DNA of 6,236 nucleotides from Propionibacterium sp. (GTDB lineage Bacteria > Actinomycetota > Actinomycetes > Actinomycetales > Actinomycetaceae), in assembly GCA_030460725.1 (NCBI GenBank), contig JAKECL010000130.1, positions 1 through 6,236 of the forward strand, in the 5' to 3' direction. Of the stretch, positions 1 to 6,235 are shown piece after piece. Numbering within the stretch: the stretch's first letter is position 1; each line of letters opens with the position of its first letter. Below the pieces are notes generated by a model, which made no database searches, was not told where the DNA came from, and saw only the letters and a list, made by a program, of their open reading frames with translations. The translations under genes were made by a program, and so were the position numbers.

Positions 1-1
1 T

Positions 2-1180
2 GTAGTACGCGATGATGACGCTCGCCTCAGGGATGTCATGACTGGTGTTGTCGCTTTCGGGCCTCGTGACGTCGGCATCCCCGAAGGTGCGGCCGCACGC
101 GGCGGTCTCCTTTCCCAGTACTGCGTCATACTCGGAGACGATGCGTTGCGCCATCTGCGCCACGGTCGGGACCTGGGGTCCCAGGACTGGGCGGGCTTGC
201 AGATCCAGGCCCTGTTCGACGGCGATCCGGGAGAAGCCGGCGTCGTCGTCGAGGGCGGCGATGCAGGTCAGTGGCAGAATCTCGGGGTTGCCGCCGATCG
301 GGCTGGCCGCGACCCCCATCCCCTGGGCCATGGCGTCGAGCAGGGTGTAGGAGCAGTTGTCGGAGCGCGAGGGCTGGAGGATGACGTCGTGGCTGGCCAT
401 GGCCTCATCTGGATCCAGGAAGCCGGGGAAGTCGACGAGGGTGTCGATGCCGAGGGTACCGGCCAGGATCTGCAGGTGGGGCAACTGGGGGCCCTTGCCG
501 GCGATCGTCAGCCTGGCGTCCGGGTGATTGGCGGCGATCAGCGCGAAAGCGCGCAGGGTCATGTCGATGTTCTTCTCGGCCGACAGTCTGGTCAGTGAGA
601 GGAAACGGAGCCCGGGTTCGCGGACCGGTGCGGTTTCGGGCCGGTCGACGCCATTGAGAATAACGTCGACCGGGGTGCGGGTCCTCCAGCGGGCCTCCAT
701 GTCGGCCTTGGTGGACGCGCTCACCGCGAGCACACGGGAGAATCGCGTCAGCCGGGCATGGTGGGCCGCCTCCATGAGCCGCGCCTCGGCGTGGTGCGGA
801 TGGAACATGTAGCGGTCGGGCGAGATGTGGTGCTCGGTCGACACGAGAGCCACGGGGAGCCCGGTGCTGGCCATGGTGGCCAGAAGGTCCGCCTTCGCCA
901 GATGGGAGTGGACGATCTGCGGCCGGAATCGTTTGATGGTGGAGCGCAGAGCGCGCACCGTCGCAGGAACCCCGAATCCCGTCACCAGAGGAATGACCGT
1001 GGCGTCGGTCTGGCGCAGGACGTCCAGGAGAGGACCCTCCGGGGCGGTGACGATCAGGCGCCATCCCGGTAGTCCGGCCCGGGCGACGTCGATGACGTGC
1101 CTGGCGACCCCGGCAAGGTTGGACACCGGCACGACCCACAGGGCTGTGGGTCGTGCGGCGGCAGATGGGGGGGTCGTCAT
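2..1180 (-). CDS. GT4 glycosyltransferase, probably fused to a GT2 domain (partial, runs off left edge)
   Basis: The frame opens at ATG 1180 and stays open for 393 codons to the window edge, so the C-terminus is missing. Residues about 13-350 form a GT-B fold GT4 transferase, expected to be cytoplasmic and to add a sugar from an activated donor. What is seen: an N-terminal loop with NLAGVARHV, HSHLAKAD at 91-98, STEHH at 114-118, the hinge NGVD at 176-179, a donor-domain strand LRFLSLTRLSAEKNID at 191-206, AGKGP at 227-231 and GGNPEIL near 296-302. The usual E-x7-E motif is D-x7-D here (Asp274, Asp282). After a polar linker (about 354-384) the last residues, PEASVIIAYY, match the first beta strand of GT2 transferases; the fusion is inferred from this short stretch. 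The start lies 1 base after the synthase stop (TGAGATG), with GAGAAG 10 bases upstream, so translation is probably coupled. Donor and acceptor are unknown. GT4 assignment firm; GT2 part moderate. Confidence 0.88.
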   Translation of the reverse strand, partial: MTTPPSAAARPTALWVVPVSNLAGVARHVIDVARAGLPGWRLIVTAPEGPLLDVLRQTDATVIPLVTGFGVPATVRALRSTIKRFRPQIVHSHLAKADLLATMASTGLPVALVSTEHHISPDRYMFHPHHAEARLMEAAHHARLTRFSRVLAVSASTKADMEARWRTRTPVDVILNGVDRPETAPVREPGLRFLSLTRLSAEKNIDMTLRAFALIAANHPDARLTIAGKGPQLPHLQILAGTLGIDTLVDFPGFLDPDEAMASHDVILQPSRSDNCSYTLLDAMAQGMGVAASPIGGNPEILPLTCIAALDDDAGFSRIAVEQGLDLQARPVLGPQVPTVAQMAQRIVSEYDAVLGKETAACGRTFGDADVTRPESDNTSHDIPEASVIIAYY

Positions 1181-1181
1181 C

Positions 1182-3446
1182 TCAGAACCACTTCTCGAGT
1201 CGTTCCAGCGCGGTCCAGAAGCCTTCGCCATTGTTGACGTGACCCTGCCAGATCTCCGGGATGAAGCTCACCCCGGGGGCCAGACGATCGAGCTGCGAGG
1301 CCGTCACCGGCCAGTCGATCTCGCCCTCGCCGATCTGCGGGCCCTCGCCGTCGACCCCTTCGGCGTCGACGATGTGCAGGTGCTCGGACAGCGGGGCCAG
1401 CTTCTCGACGTACTCGCTGAAGGGCACGTGGTTGAAGTTGGCCGCCAGCTTGGAGTGTGACAGGTCGAAGGTGAGGCGTCGACCGTACTGATGGCAGAAC
1501 TCGACGGTGTCCTCCAGACCCATGAACAGGTTGTGGTACTGCTGGCCCCCCATCAGCCATGGGTAAGGGGGAAGCGTCTGAGAGGTGAGACGCACCCCGT
1601 CCTCGTCGATGCGCTCCAGGGCCTGGCCGATCCGGGCATACATGGCGGGACGCTTCTCGGCATCGACGAAGGCATCGGCGGTGAACCCACCCATCGTGCA
1701 GATGACCACCGGGGGCTTGTCGGCGTCGAACCAGGGGGCCAGATCGCGGGCGATCTGGATGACTCGCTGCACCTCGACGATGGAGCGCTCCCAGACGGCG
1801 TCGTCATCGGAGGCCAGGTTGATGATGAAGTCGCCGGCGTACAGGTCGGGGCAGTGCACCGTGTAGGCCATGCCGTCGAACTTGTGATTGTCGAAGAGAC
1901 CGGCGATCTCCTCGGCACTCATCTCCACGTCCTTGTAGGACAGGTGGAACTCCAGGAAGTCCGGGTTGGTGTCGGAGTTGTTCAGGAGCTTGCGGGCGTC
2001 GTGGTAGCGCACCGGCAGGCCCCAGGGGCGCCGGAAGGTGTAGTGGCGGCCGTGGGCGACGGCATCGGTGAGATCGGTGTCGTAGAAGAACTCGCCGGAG
2101 GGGATGTCGCGGTGGACGGTGCGCCCGATCAGCTCTTCCAGGTGGTTGGGCTGCAGGCCGCGGCCGGGCGACTTCACCGTCACCGCGTCGCGGGTGATGA
2201 GATCGCCGGCGGCCAGGTCGCGGGTGGTGACCAGGGACTTCGCCAGGTTGGCGCGGTTCATCATCTCGCCGGTGGAGACCGCGCGCGCCTTGTCGGTGCC
2301 CAGGGCGGTCTCCACGTCGCGGATCTCGGAGACCATCTCGGCGAACTCCTCGGGGAGCAGGGAGACCTGGTGGTCATTGCCCTCGAGGGTCTTGTCGATG
2401 GTGAAGTGCTTCTCGATGATGTCGGCACCGCGGGCGACCGCCGCGACGGGCACATGGAACCCGCGCTCGTGACCGGAGTACCCGACCGGGCAGTTCCCCA
2501 GCACGGCCAGCCGGTCCATGTATCGCAGGTTGACGTCCTTGTAGGGAGCCGGGTAGGTGGACTGACACTGCAGCAGGGCGAACTGGGCGCCCGCCCGGCG
2601 GAGCACCTCCACCGATCCGAGGATCTCATCCTCGGTGGACATGCCGGTCGACACCAGCATCGGCAGGTGCTCGGCGGCAGCGGCGCGCAGCAGGGTGTGG
2701 TTCGTCATGTCGGCCGAGGCGATCTTGAGGGCCGGGACGCCGTAGTCCGCCAGCACGGAGAGGGAGGGGAGATCCCACGGGGTGGCAAAGGCGTCGATGT
2801 CGACCTCCTTGCAGTGGTCGAGCACCTCGATCATCTGGTCGGGGTTCAGGGAGAACTTCGCCAGCAGATTGAGGGTGTACTGGGCACCCAGGTCCTCACC
2901 TGCGGTCGAGCCGCCCGAGTGGCGGTAGAGGGCGTCCAGATCGCGCAGCTGGAATTTCACCGCGTCGGCCCCGGTCTCCTTGGCGAGGTCGACCAGGCGC
3001 TTGGCGAGGGTGACATCCCCCTGGTGGTTGTTGCCGATCTCGGCGACCAGCAGGGCGGGATGGCCCGCACCGATGTCGTGGCGGCCGATCCGCATTCCGA
3101 TGGCGCCCTGGCTGGCCAGGCCGGCCAGGTGGCCGCGCTCGTCGACCAGCGGGAGGACGTCGACGCCGGGTCGGAACAAGGCCGACAGGGTGGAGGTGGC
3201 GGCGCCGAGGGGAGCCTTGACCGGGGCGGTGTTGGCGGCCTCGATGACCGCCGTCGTGGTGTCGATGTGGGGGGTGGAGGTGATCCACCGCCGGAAGTCG
3301 CCGTCGGAGAAGGAACCGGCGAGCAGGCCGTGCTCATCGACGCAGAAGACGATGCCCTGCTGGTTGTTGTTGATCTTGGTGAGAGCGGTGAGCATCGAAT
3401 CGCCGGAGAAGACGGTGAAAGGTGCAGTCTGGCGATTGATGATCAT
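1182..3446 (-). CDS. neuB: Multidomain nonulosonic acid synthase (CBS-NeuB-SAF-TIM barrel)
   Basis: Length 754 aa. NeuB-family enzymes condense phosphoenolpyruvate with ManNAc or a related hexose to give a sialic-type acid; those enzymes are usually about 340-360 aa, so this one is doubled by extra domains. Order seen: a CBS pair (about 1-125, with SDGDFRRW at 47-54); the NeuB barrel (133-385) with AEIGNNHQGD (135-144), VKFQ (163-166), STGMS (266-270), GYSGHERG (322-329) and EKHFT (345-349); a SAF/antifreeze-like domain (401-460); and a second TIM barrel (470-754) of the AP-endonuclease-2/sugar-isomerase type with FDLSHSK (660-666), HLHIVD (689-694) and PEIWQGH (730-736). His326 and His347 have the spacing of the known metal-binding histidines. 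Asp246 stands where meningococcal NeuB has a substrate-binding Glu. CBS domains commonly bind nucleotides, so allosteric control is plausible but inferred. Its ATG overlaps the neuA stop by 4 bases. NeuB family certain; exact sugar (Neu, Leg or Pse type) not decidable. Confidence 0.93.
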   Translation of the reverse strand: MIINRQTAPFTVFSGDSMLTALTKINNNQQGIVFCVDEHGLLAGSFSDGDFRRWITSTPHIDTTTAVIEAANTAPVKAPLGAATSTLSALFRPGVDVLPLVDERGHLAGLASQGAIGMRIGRHDIGAGHPALLVAEIGNNHQGDVTLAKRLVDLAKETGADAVKFQLRDLDALYRHSGGSTAGEDLGAQYTLNLLAKFSLNPDQMIEVLDHCKEVDIDAFATPWDLPSLSVLADYGVPALKIASADMTNHTLLRAAAAEHLPMLVSTGMSTEDEILGSVEVLRRAGAQFALLQCQSTYPAPYKDVNLRYMDRLAVLGNCPVGYSGHERGFHVPVAAVARGADIIEKHFTIDKTLEGNDHQVSLLPEEFAEMVSEIRDVETALGTDKARAVSTGEMMNRANLAKSLVTTRDLAAGDLITRDAVTVKSPGRGLQPNHLEELIGRTVHRDIPSGEFFYDTDLTDAVAHGRHYTFRRPWGLPVRYHDARKLLNNSDTNPDFLEFHLSYKDVEMSAEEIAGLFDNHKFDGMAYTVHCPDLYAGDFIINLASDDDAVWERSIVEVQRVIQIARDLAPWFDADKPPVVICTMGGFTADAFVDAEKRPAMYARIGQALERIDEDGVRLTSQTLPPYPWLMGGQQYHNLFMGLEDTVEFCHQYGRRLTFDLSHSKLAANFNHVPFSEYVEKLAPLSEHLHIVDAEGVDGEGPQIGEGEIDWPVTASQLDRLAPGVSFIPEIWQGHVNNGEGFWTALERLEKWF

Positions 3447-4141
3447 GCGGTGGGGTGCTCCCGGGTGTTGATCTGTCGAATGGTGGCCTCAGCCAGCGCG
3501 AAGTCGGTCTGCGCATCGATGTCGATGCCCTCGACCGGGTCCATGACAAACAGTTCGATGCGTCCGCCGAGCCGGTTGTGGGCCGTCTCGTAGACCTCGG
3601 TACGGGTGACGTACAGCGACCCTGTCTCGCGGTAGCGCAGCTGGTCGGGCGTCATCTCCTGGCGTCGGGGCCGGTTCTGGAAGGGGTAGAGGGCCTTGAC
3701 CTTCGGGTCCTTCTGCCAGATGAAGATGGGTTCGGGAACCACCCCGACCATCGAGTCGGCACTCGAGGCGGCGAACTCCTTCAGCGCCCTGGCCATCGTG
3801 CCGGGCAGGCGCACCGGTGAGGTGGCCTGCAACAGCATCACCTGGTCGGGCCGCGCTCCTTCGGCATCGAGGACGCTGATGGCGTGCTCGACGACCGGTT
3901 CGGTGGCCGTGGTGTCCTGGGCCAGTTCGGCCGGTCGGGCGATGACGCGGGCCCCGGCGGCGCGTGCGATCTCGGCGATCCGGGAGTCCTCGGTGGAGAC
4001 GCACACGTCCAGTCCCGGGGTGGCCAGAGCCTGCTCGATGGTCCAGACGAGCAGTGGCCTGCCGGCCAGCGGCTTGAGGTTCTTGTGGGGAATCCCCTTG
4101 GATCCTCCGCGGGCCGGGATGATGGCGAGTGTCGAGGTCAT
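3443..4141 (-). CDS. neuA: CMP-nonulosonate cytidylyltransferase (acylneuraminate cytidylyltransferase family)
   Basis: A 232-residue cytoplasmic enzyme expected to couple CTP to a nonulosonic acid, giving the CMP-sugar donor. Seen: the nucleotide-binding N-terminus IPARGGSKGIPHKN (8-21), VSTED (48-52), LLQATSPVR (103-111), ETGSLY (172-177) and the metal-binding EGIDIDAQTDF (204-214, Asp207 and Asp209). Length fits the single-domain family (about 220-235). The start at 4141 was chosen because the family begins only a few residues before the IPARGG strand. In-frame ATGs at 4177 and 4261 also exist; the 4177 one has GGAG about 10 bases upstream and could be used, adding 12 residues. The extension from 4261 begins with an epimerase-like remnant. 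The stop overlaps the synthase start as ATGA, indicating coupled translation and matched supply of product to this enzyme. It could equally be a LegF or PseF; the substrate is not readable from sequence by eye. Confidence 0.93.
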   Translation of the reverse strand: MTSTLAIIPARGGSKGIPHKNLKPLAGRPLLVWTIEQALATPGLDVCVSTEDSRIAEIARAAGARVIARPAELAQDTTATEPVVEHAISVLDAEGARPDQVMLLQATSPVRLPGTMARALKEFAASSADSMVGVVPEPIFIWQKDPKVKALYPFQNRPRRQEMTPDQLRYRETGSLYVTRTEVYETAHNRLGGRIELFVMDPVEGIDIDAQTDFALAEATIRQINTREHPTA

Positions 4142-4261
4142 CGGGCGGCCCCCGGACTCAGGGTCGGGAGCTGTCATGTCTGCCGCACTCCAGTCACCGG
4201 GTGCCTTCCAGGCCGGTCGCCGCTTGATGAGGCCGGCTCCGCCGGTGATGAGATACTGCAT
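4142..4261 (-). pseudogene. 5' remnant of an NAD-dependent sugar epimerase/dehydratase (SDR), fused in frame to neuA
   Basis: An ATG at 4261 opens 40 codons that run without a stop into neuA. The first 12 residues read MQYLITGGAGLI, the first strand and nucleotide-binding turn of extended SDR enzymes such as UDP-sugar epimerases and dehydratases, which normally continue FIGSHL with the third glycine of the GxxGxxG motif. Here the motif breaks after residue 12 (around 4226) and the rest (KRRPAWKAPGDWSAAD and on) has no SDR character. I infer that an SDR gene once stood upstream of neuA and was lost by an internal deletion that kept its start codon. The original stop is not identifiable; a TGA in another frame overlapping the ATG at 4177 could be the old gene's end. 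Alternatively this is a real short leader or N-terminal extension of NeuA. Such SDR enzymes often make nucleotide-sugar precursors for this kind of locus. Confidence 0.5.
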
Positions 4262-4296
4262 GACTCTGTGATCGCTCGCTTTCGTCGATGTAATGG

Positions 4297-4307
4297 TGAC
4301 ACTGTCA
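4297..4307. promoter_or_regulatory. 11-bp palindrome overlapping a TTGACA hexamer upstream of the neuA operon
   Basis: The + strand reads TGACACTGTCA, a perfect inverted repeat with 5-bp arms and one central base. On the minus strand the consensus -35 hexamer TTGACA occupies 4308-4303 and overlaps it. No convincing TATAAT-like box lies 16-19 bases downstream (that position reads ACGAAA), so promoter function is unproven. It sits about 40 bases before the remnant ATG at 4261 and about 160 before neuA, a sensible place for a promoter with a repressor site driving neuA-neuB-glycosyltransferase. The arms are short enough to occur by chance. Confidence 0.25.
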
Positions 4308-4388
4308 ATATTCGCGCTCAAGCTACCAAGAGGCTGATGGCAGGCGAGCCAGATTGGCCCCCATTGGTGAGGGCATGACCCGGCGGGC

Positions 4389-4405
4389 GGTCACGTGTCG
4401 TGACC
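4389..4405 (-). terminator. Perfect 7-bp hairpin after the priming transferase gene
   Basis: GGTCACG and CGTGACC flank a 3-base loop, 20 bases past the TGA stop (4428-4426) of the phosphotransferase gene. The stem is perfect, but no U-run follows on the minus-strand transcript, so it is not a classical intrinsic terminator; GC-rich actinobacteria often have hairpins without U-runs at gene ends. The same symmetry could also be a protein-binding operator for the neuA operon. A smaller inverted repeat (CACTG-GG-CAGTG, 4405-4416) abuts it. Function is inferred from position only. Confidence 0.35.
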
Positions 4406-4425
4406 ACTGGGCAGTGAGCACCGTG

Positions 4426-6018
4426 TCAGTACGCCCCCGAGGAGCTGAAGATCGCCTTGAAGGTGCGCATGAGGATGGTCATGTCCTGAATCATCGACCA
4501 GTTGTCGACGTAGTAGAGATCCAGACGCACGGCGTCATCCCAGGAGAGGTCCGATCGTCCCGAGACCTGCCACAGACCGGTGACACCCGGGCGGACGTCG
4601 AGGCGGCGCCTGACAAGGGACTTGTAGGCGGCGACCTCCTTCGACAGCGCAGGCCGGGGGCCGACCAGACTCATATCGCCGCGCAGCACGTTGAAGAACT
4701 GGGGAAGTTCGTCGATCGAGTACCTGCGTAGGAAGTGGCCCACCCGGGTCACCCGTGGGTCATGCTTGATCTTGAACAGCACTCCGTCCGCCTCATTGGC
4801 GTCGGCCAGTTGCTGCGCCCGAATGACTTCGGCATCGGGGACCATGCTGCGCAGCTTGAGGCACTCGAAGGCCCGACCACCCATGCCGACACGGAGCTGA
4901 CGGAAGAGTACCGGTCCGCCGTCCTCCAGCTTGATCGCCAGAGCGGCCACCGCGACGATCGGGGAAGCGGCAATGATGAGGATGAGCGAGCCCACGATGT
5001 CGAAGGATCGCTTCAGCCAGGTGCCGGCCCGCTCGGCCTGAGGCTTGTCGATGTGGACCAGCGGTATACCGGCCACCGGACGCACGCTCATCCGGGTCGA
5101 GGAGACATCGGTGAGGGTGGGCACCACGATGAGTTCGGCCTTCTCGCCCTCGAGGCGTCTGGCCAATCGGTTGAAGTCTCGTCCGCGGGAGTACGCACCC
5201 TCGGTGAAGATGACGATGTCGGCCTGAGCCTCCCGCACGGCAGTGACCGCTTGCTCGGGGGTGCCGATCGTGGGGATGGATACCTTCTTGGTGCAGGCCT
5301 GCGCATCGGTGGTCAACAGGCCGGCAATGTCATAGCCGAGCCAGGGCTCACGATTGAGGACAGTCACCAGGTCGCTGATGTGGGTGCAGTCGCCTGCGAT
5401 GAGTACCCGACGGCTGAACCGGCCCTGCCTACGTGCCCGATGAAGGTAGCGCCGCATCAGGTACCGCTCCAGCAGCACCAGGGGAACCCCGATGGCGAAC
5501 ATCAGGAAGTAGAAGGCCCGTGACATCGGGTACTGGAGCAGATAGGCCGAGATGCCCAGCACACCGGCGGTGAGCAGAGAGGCGTTAAGGACCCGGTGGT
5601 ACTCGACCGTGCCTGCTCCCAGCTGCTTGCGCTGGTAGCCGCTGAACAGGGCGATGAGGAGGAGCCAGGCGGGCACGATCGTCAGCGCGACCGGCCGCAG
5701 CAGGTGGGTCGTCCTGGCGTCGTCGGGGAAGAACCCTGCGACCGCATCGGTGCGGATGAGCATGGCCGCGATGGCAGCGATCGTGATCGTCAGGAGATCG
5801 GCGAGAAAAATGAACGCGATGTTGAATGGTCGGGTCCGGGCCGGAGTGGACAGCCGTCCATGTGAGATCGAAGCCGTCGCGAGAGGGTTCGAGGTGCTGA
5901 GGAGGTCAGTGTCGCCCCCCGAAGTGGACGTTGTCCCCGTTCTTCCCAAGGAGATGGACGCCCCGGGGGATGCGGCTCTGGAAGCAGTGCTCCCAGCCAC
6001 CGGACCATTGACCAACAC
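4426..6018 (-). CDS. Polyprenyl-phosphate glycosyl-1-phosphate transferase (repeat-unit priming enzyme)
   Basis: A 530-residue membrane protein of the WbaP/CpsE-like family, which moves a sugar-1-phosphate from a UDP-sugar to undecaprenyl phosphate to begin surface glycan synthesis. Seen: a polar Ser/Thr/Gly-rich N-terminus (1-62), four hydrophobic segments (about 66-88, 107-127, 145-163, 167-185), a Rossmann-like soluble domain (about 203-325, starting RRVLIAGD), then the catalytic PglC-like domain. This has SFDIVGSLILIIAASPI at 338-354 with the Ser-Pro break of a re-entrant helix (352-353), LKLRSM at 387-392, the catalytic Asp436-Glu437 in YSIDELPQFFNVLRGDMSLV, GPRP at 453-456 and RPGVTGLWQVSGR at 476-488. 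The start used is GTG 6018, preceded by AGGGGG 7 bases upstream. An ATG at 6034 in another frame has the better AGGAGG, so the true N-terminus is uncertain; everything from about residue 36 on is sound. The sugar (glucose, galactose, GlcNAc type) is not readable. Confidence 0.93.
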   Translation of the reverse strand: MLVNGPVAGSTASRAASPGASISLGRTGTTSTSGGDTDLLSTSNPLATASISHGRLSTPARTRPFNIAFIFLADLLTITIAAIAAMLIRTDAVAGFFPDDARTTHLLRPVALTIVPAWLLLIALFSGYQRKQLGAGTVEYHRVLNASLLTAGVLGISAYLLQYPMSRAFYFLMFAIGVPLVLLERYLMRRYLHRARRQGRFSRRVLIAGDCTHISDLVTVLNREPWLGYDIAGLLTTDAQACTKKVSIPTIGTPEQAVTAVREAQADIVIFTEGAYSRGRDFNRLARRLEGEKAELIVVPTLTDVSSTRMSVRPVAGIPLVHIDKPQAERAGTWLKRSFDIVGSLILIIAASPIVAVAALAIKLEDGGPVLFRQLRVGMGGRAFECLKLRSMVPDAEVIRAQQLADANEADGVLFKIKHDPRVTRVGHFLRRYSIDELPQFFNVLRGDMSLVGPRPALSKEVAAYKSLVRRRLDVRPGVTGLWQVSGRSDLSWDDAVRLDLYYVDNWSMIQDMTILMRTFKAIFSSSGAY

Positions 6019-6034
6019 CTATAGGCCCCCTCAT
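5906..6034 (-). other. Alternative start region / 42-codon frame overlapping the phosphotransferase 5' end
   Basis: ATG 6034 lies 9 bases after a perfect AGGAGG (6049-6044), the best Shine-Dalgarno in the region, and opens 42 codons ending at TGA 5908-5906, out of frame with the phosphotransferase. In the last 28 codons before the end of the G run, I count 26 with G or C in the third position, against 19 of 28 in the annotated frame over the same bases. A run of six G on the minus strand (5920-5915) sits just before the stop. One G fewer would join this frame to the phosphotransferase. It could be the real N-terminus broken by a frameshift, a slippage-controlled start, a translated leader, or chance. 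Confidence 0.4.
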
Positions 6035-6072
6035 CTGACCGCGCCTCCTATATGACGTGGACACCGTACACA

Positions 6073-6100
6073 AACTTAGCCGAAAGTTGCATCTTCCCAA
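6073..6100 (-). promoter_or_regulatory. Candidate promoter for the phosphotransferase gene
   Basis: On the minus strand TTGGGA (6100-6095) and TAAGTT (6078-6073) are separated by 16 bases; the first matches four of six bases of TTGACA and the second keeps the first, second and last bases of TATAAT. It lies between the end of the upstream gene (6110) and the two candidate starts. A 12-bp inverted repeat, TCCCAAGTGGGA (6095-6106), overlaps the -35 element and could be an operator. No terminator-like structure separates the upstream gene, so read-through transcription is equally possible. Confidence 0.22.
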
Positions 6101-6109
6101 GTGGGATGG

Positions 6110-6235
6110 TCAAAGGTTGTCGTCGTGGACGGCGTTCACACTGAATCGGAGGTTGTCGGCGGGGCGGTTGTCCAGGGTGAGTGCCCCTGCTTCTGCCCCG
6201 TGTGCGGCTTGGGCCCATTCGGGGTGCTGTCTGTT
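6110..6235 (-). CDS. C-terminal end of an unidentified protein (partial, starts outside the window)
   Basis: Reading inward from the right edge on the minus strand, one frame gives 41 codons ending in TGA (6112-6110). The peptide starts NRQHPEWAQAAHGAEAGA and ends RFSVNAVHDDNL. Most third positions are G or C, and the peptide is mixed and acidic, like a real soluble-protein end; the frame starting at 6236 gives an Arg/Pro/Gln-rich product typical of a shadow. I do not recognise the family. The orientation and the 91-base gap to the GTG start of the phosphotransferase make it a likely member of the same locus. Confidence 0.5.
   Translation of the reverse strand, partial: NRQHPEWAQAAHGAEAGALTLDNRPADNLRFSVNAVHDDNL

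Noticed and set aside
38..598. A 186-codon + strand frame near the left edge
   Set aside because: It is antisense to the GT4 domain and has a low-complexity Gly/Val/Asp-rich product with no recognisable domain.
405..1139. A 244-codon minus-strand frame inside the left-edge glycosyltransferase
   Set aside because: Its product is Arg/Pro/Gly/His-rich and motif-free; the neighbouring frame from ATG 1180 reads as a complete GT4 domain with all expected motifs.
1491..3593. A 700-codon open frame on the + strand opposite the synthase
   Set aside because: It is an antisense shadow of GC-rich codons; its product is a Val/Gly/Asp/Gln-rich string with no motif, while the minus strand encodes clear NeuB, SAF and TIM-barrel signatures.
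3443..4321. NeuA starting at the ATG at 4321 (292 residues)
   Set aside because: The first 20 residues before the epimerase-like remnant overlap the candidate promoter palindrome and have no family match; NeuA proteins start just before the IPARGG strand, so 4141 (or 4177) is preferred.
4735..5523. A 262-codon + strand frame opposite the phosphotransferase
   Set aside because: It is antisense to well-conserved catalytic motifs and its product has no family features.
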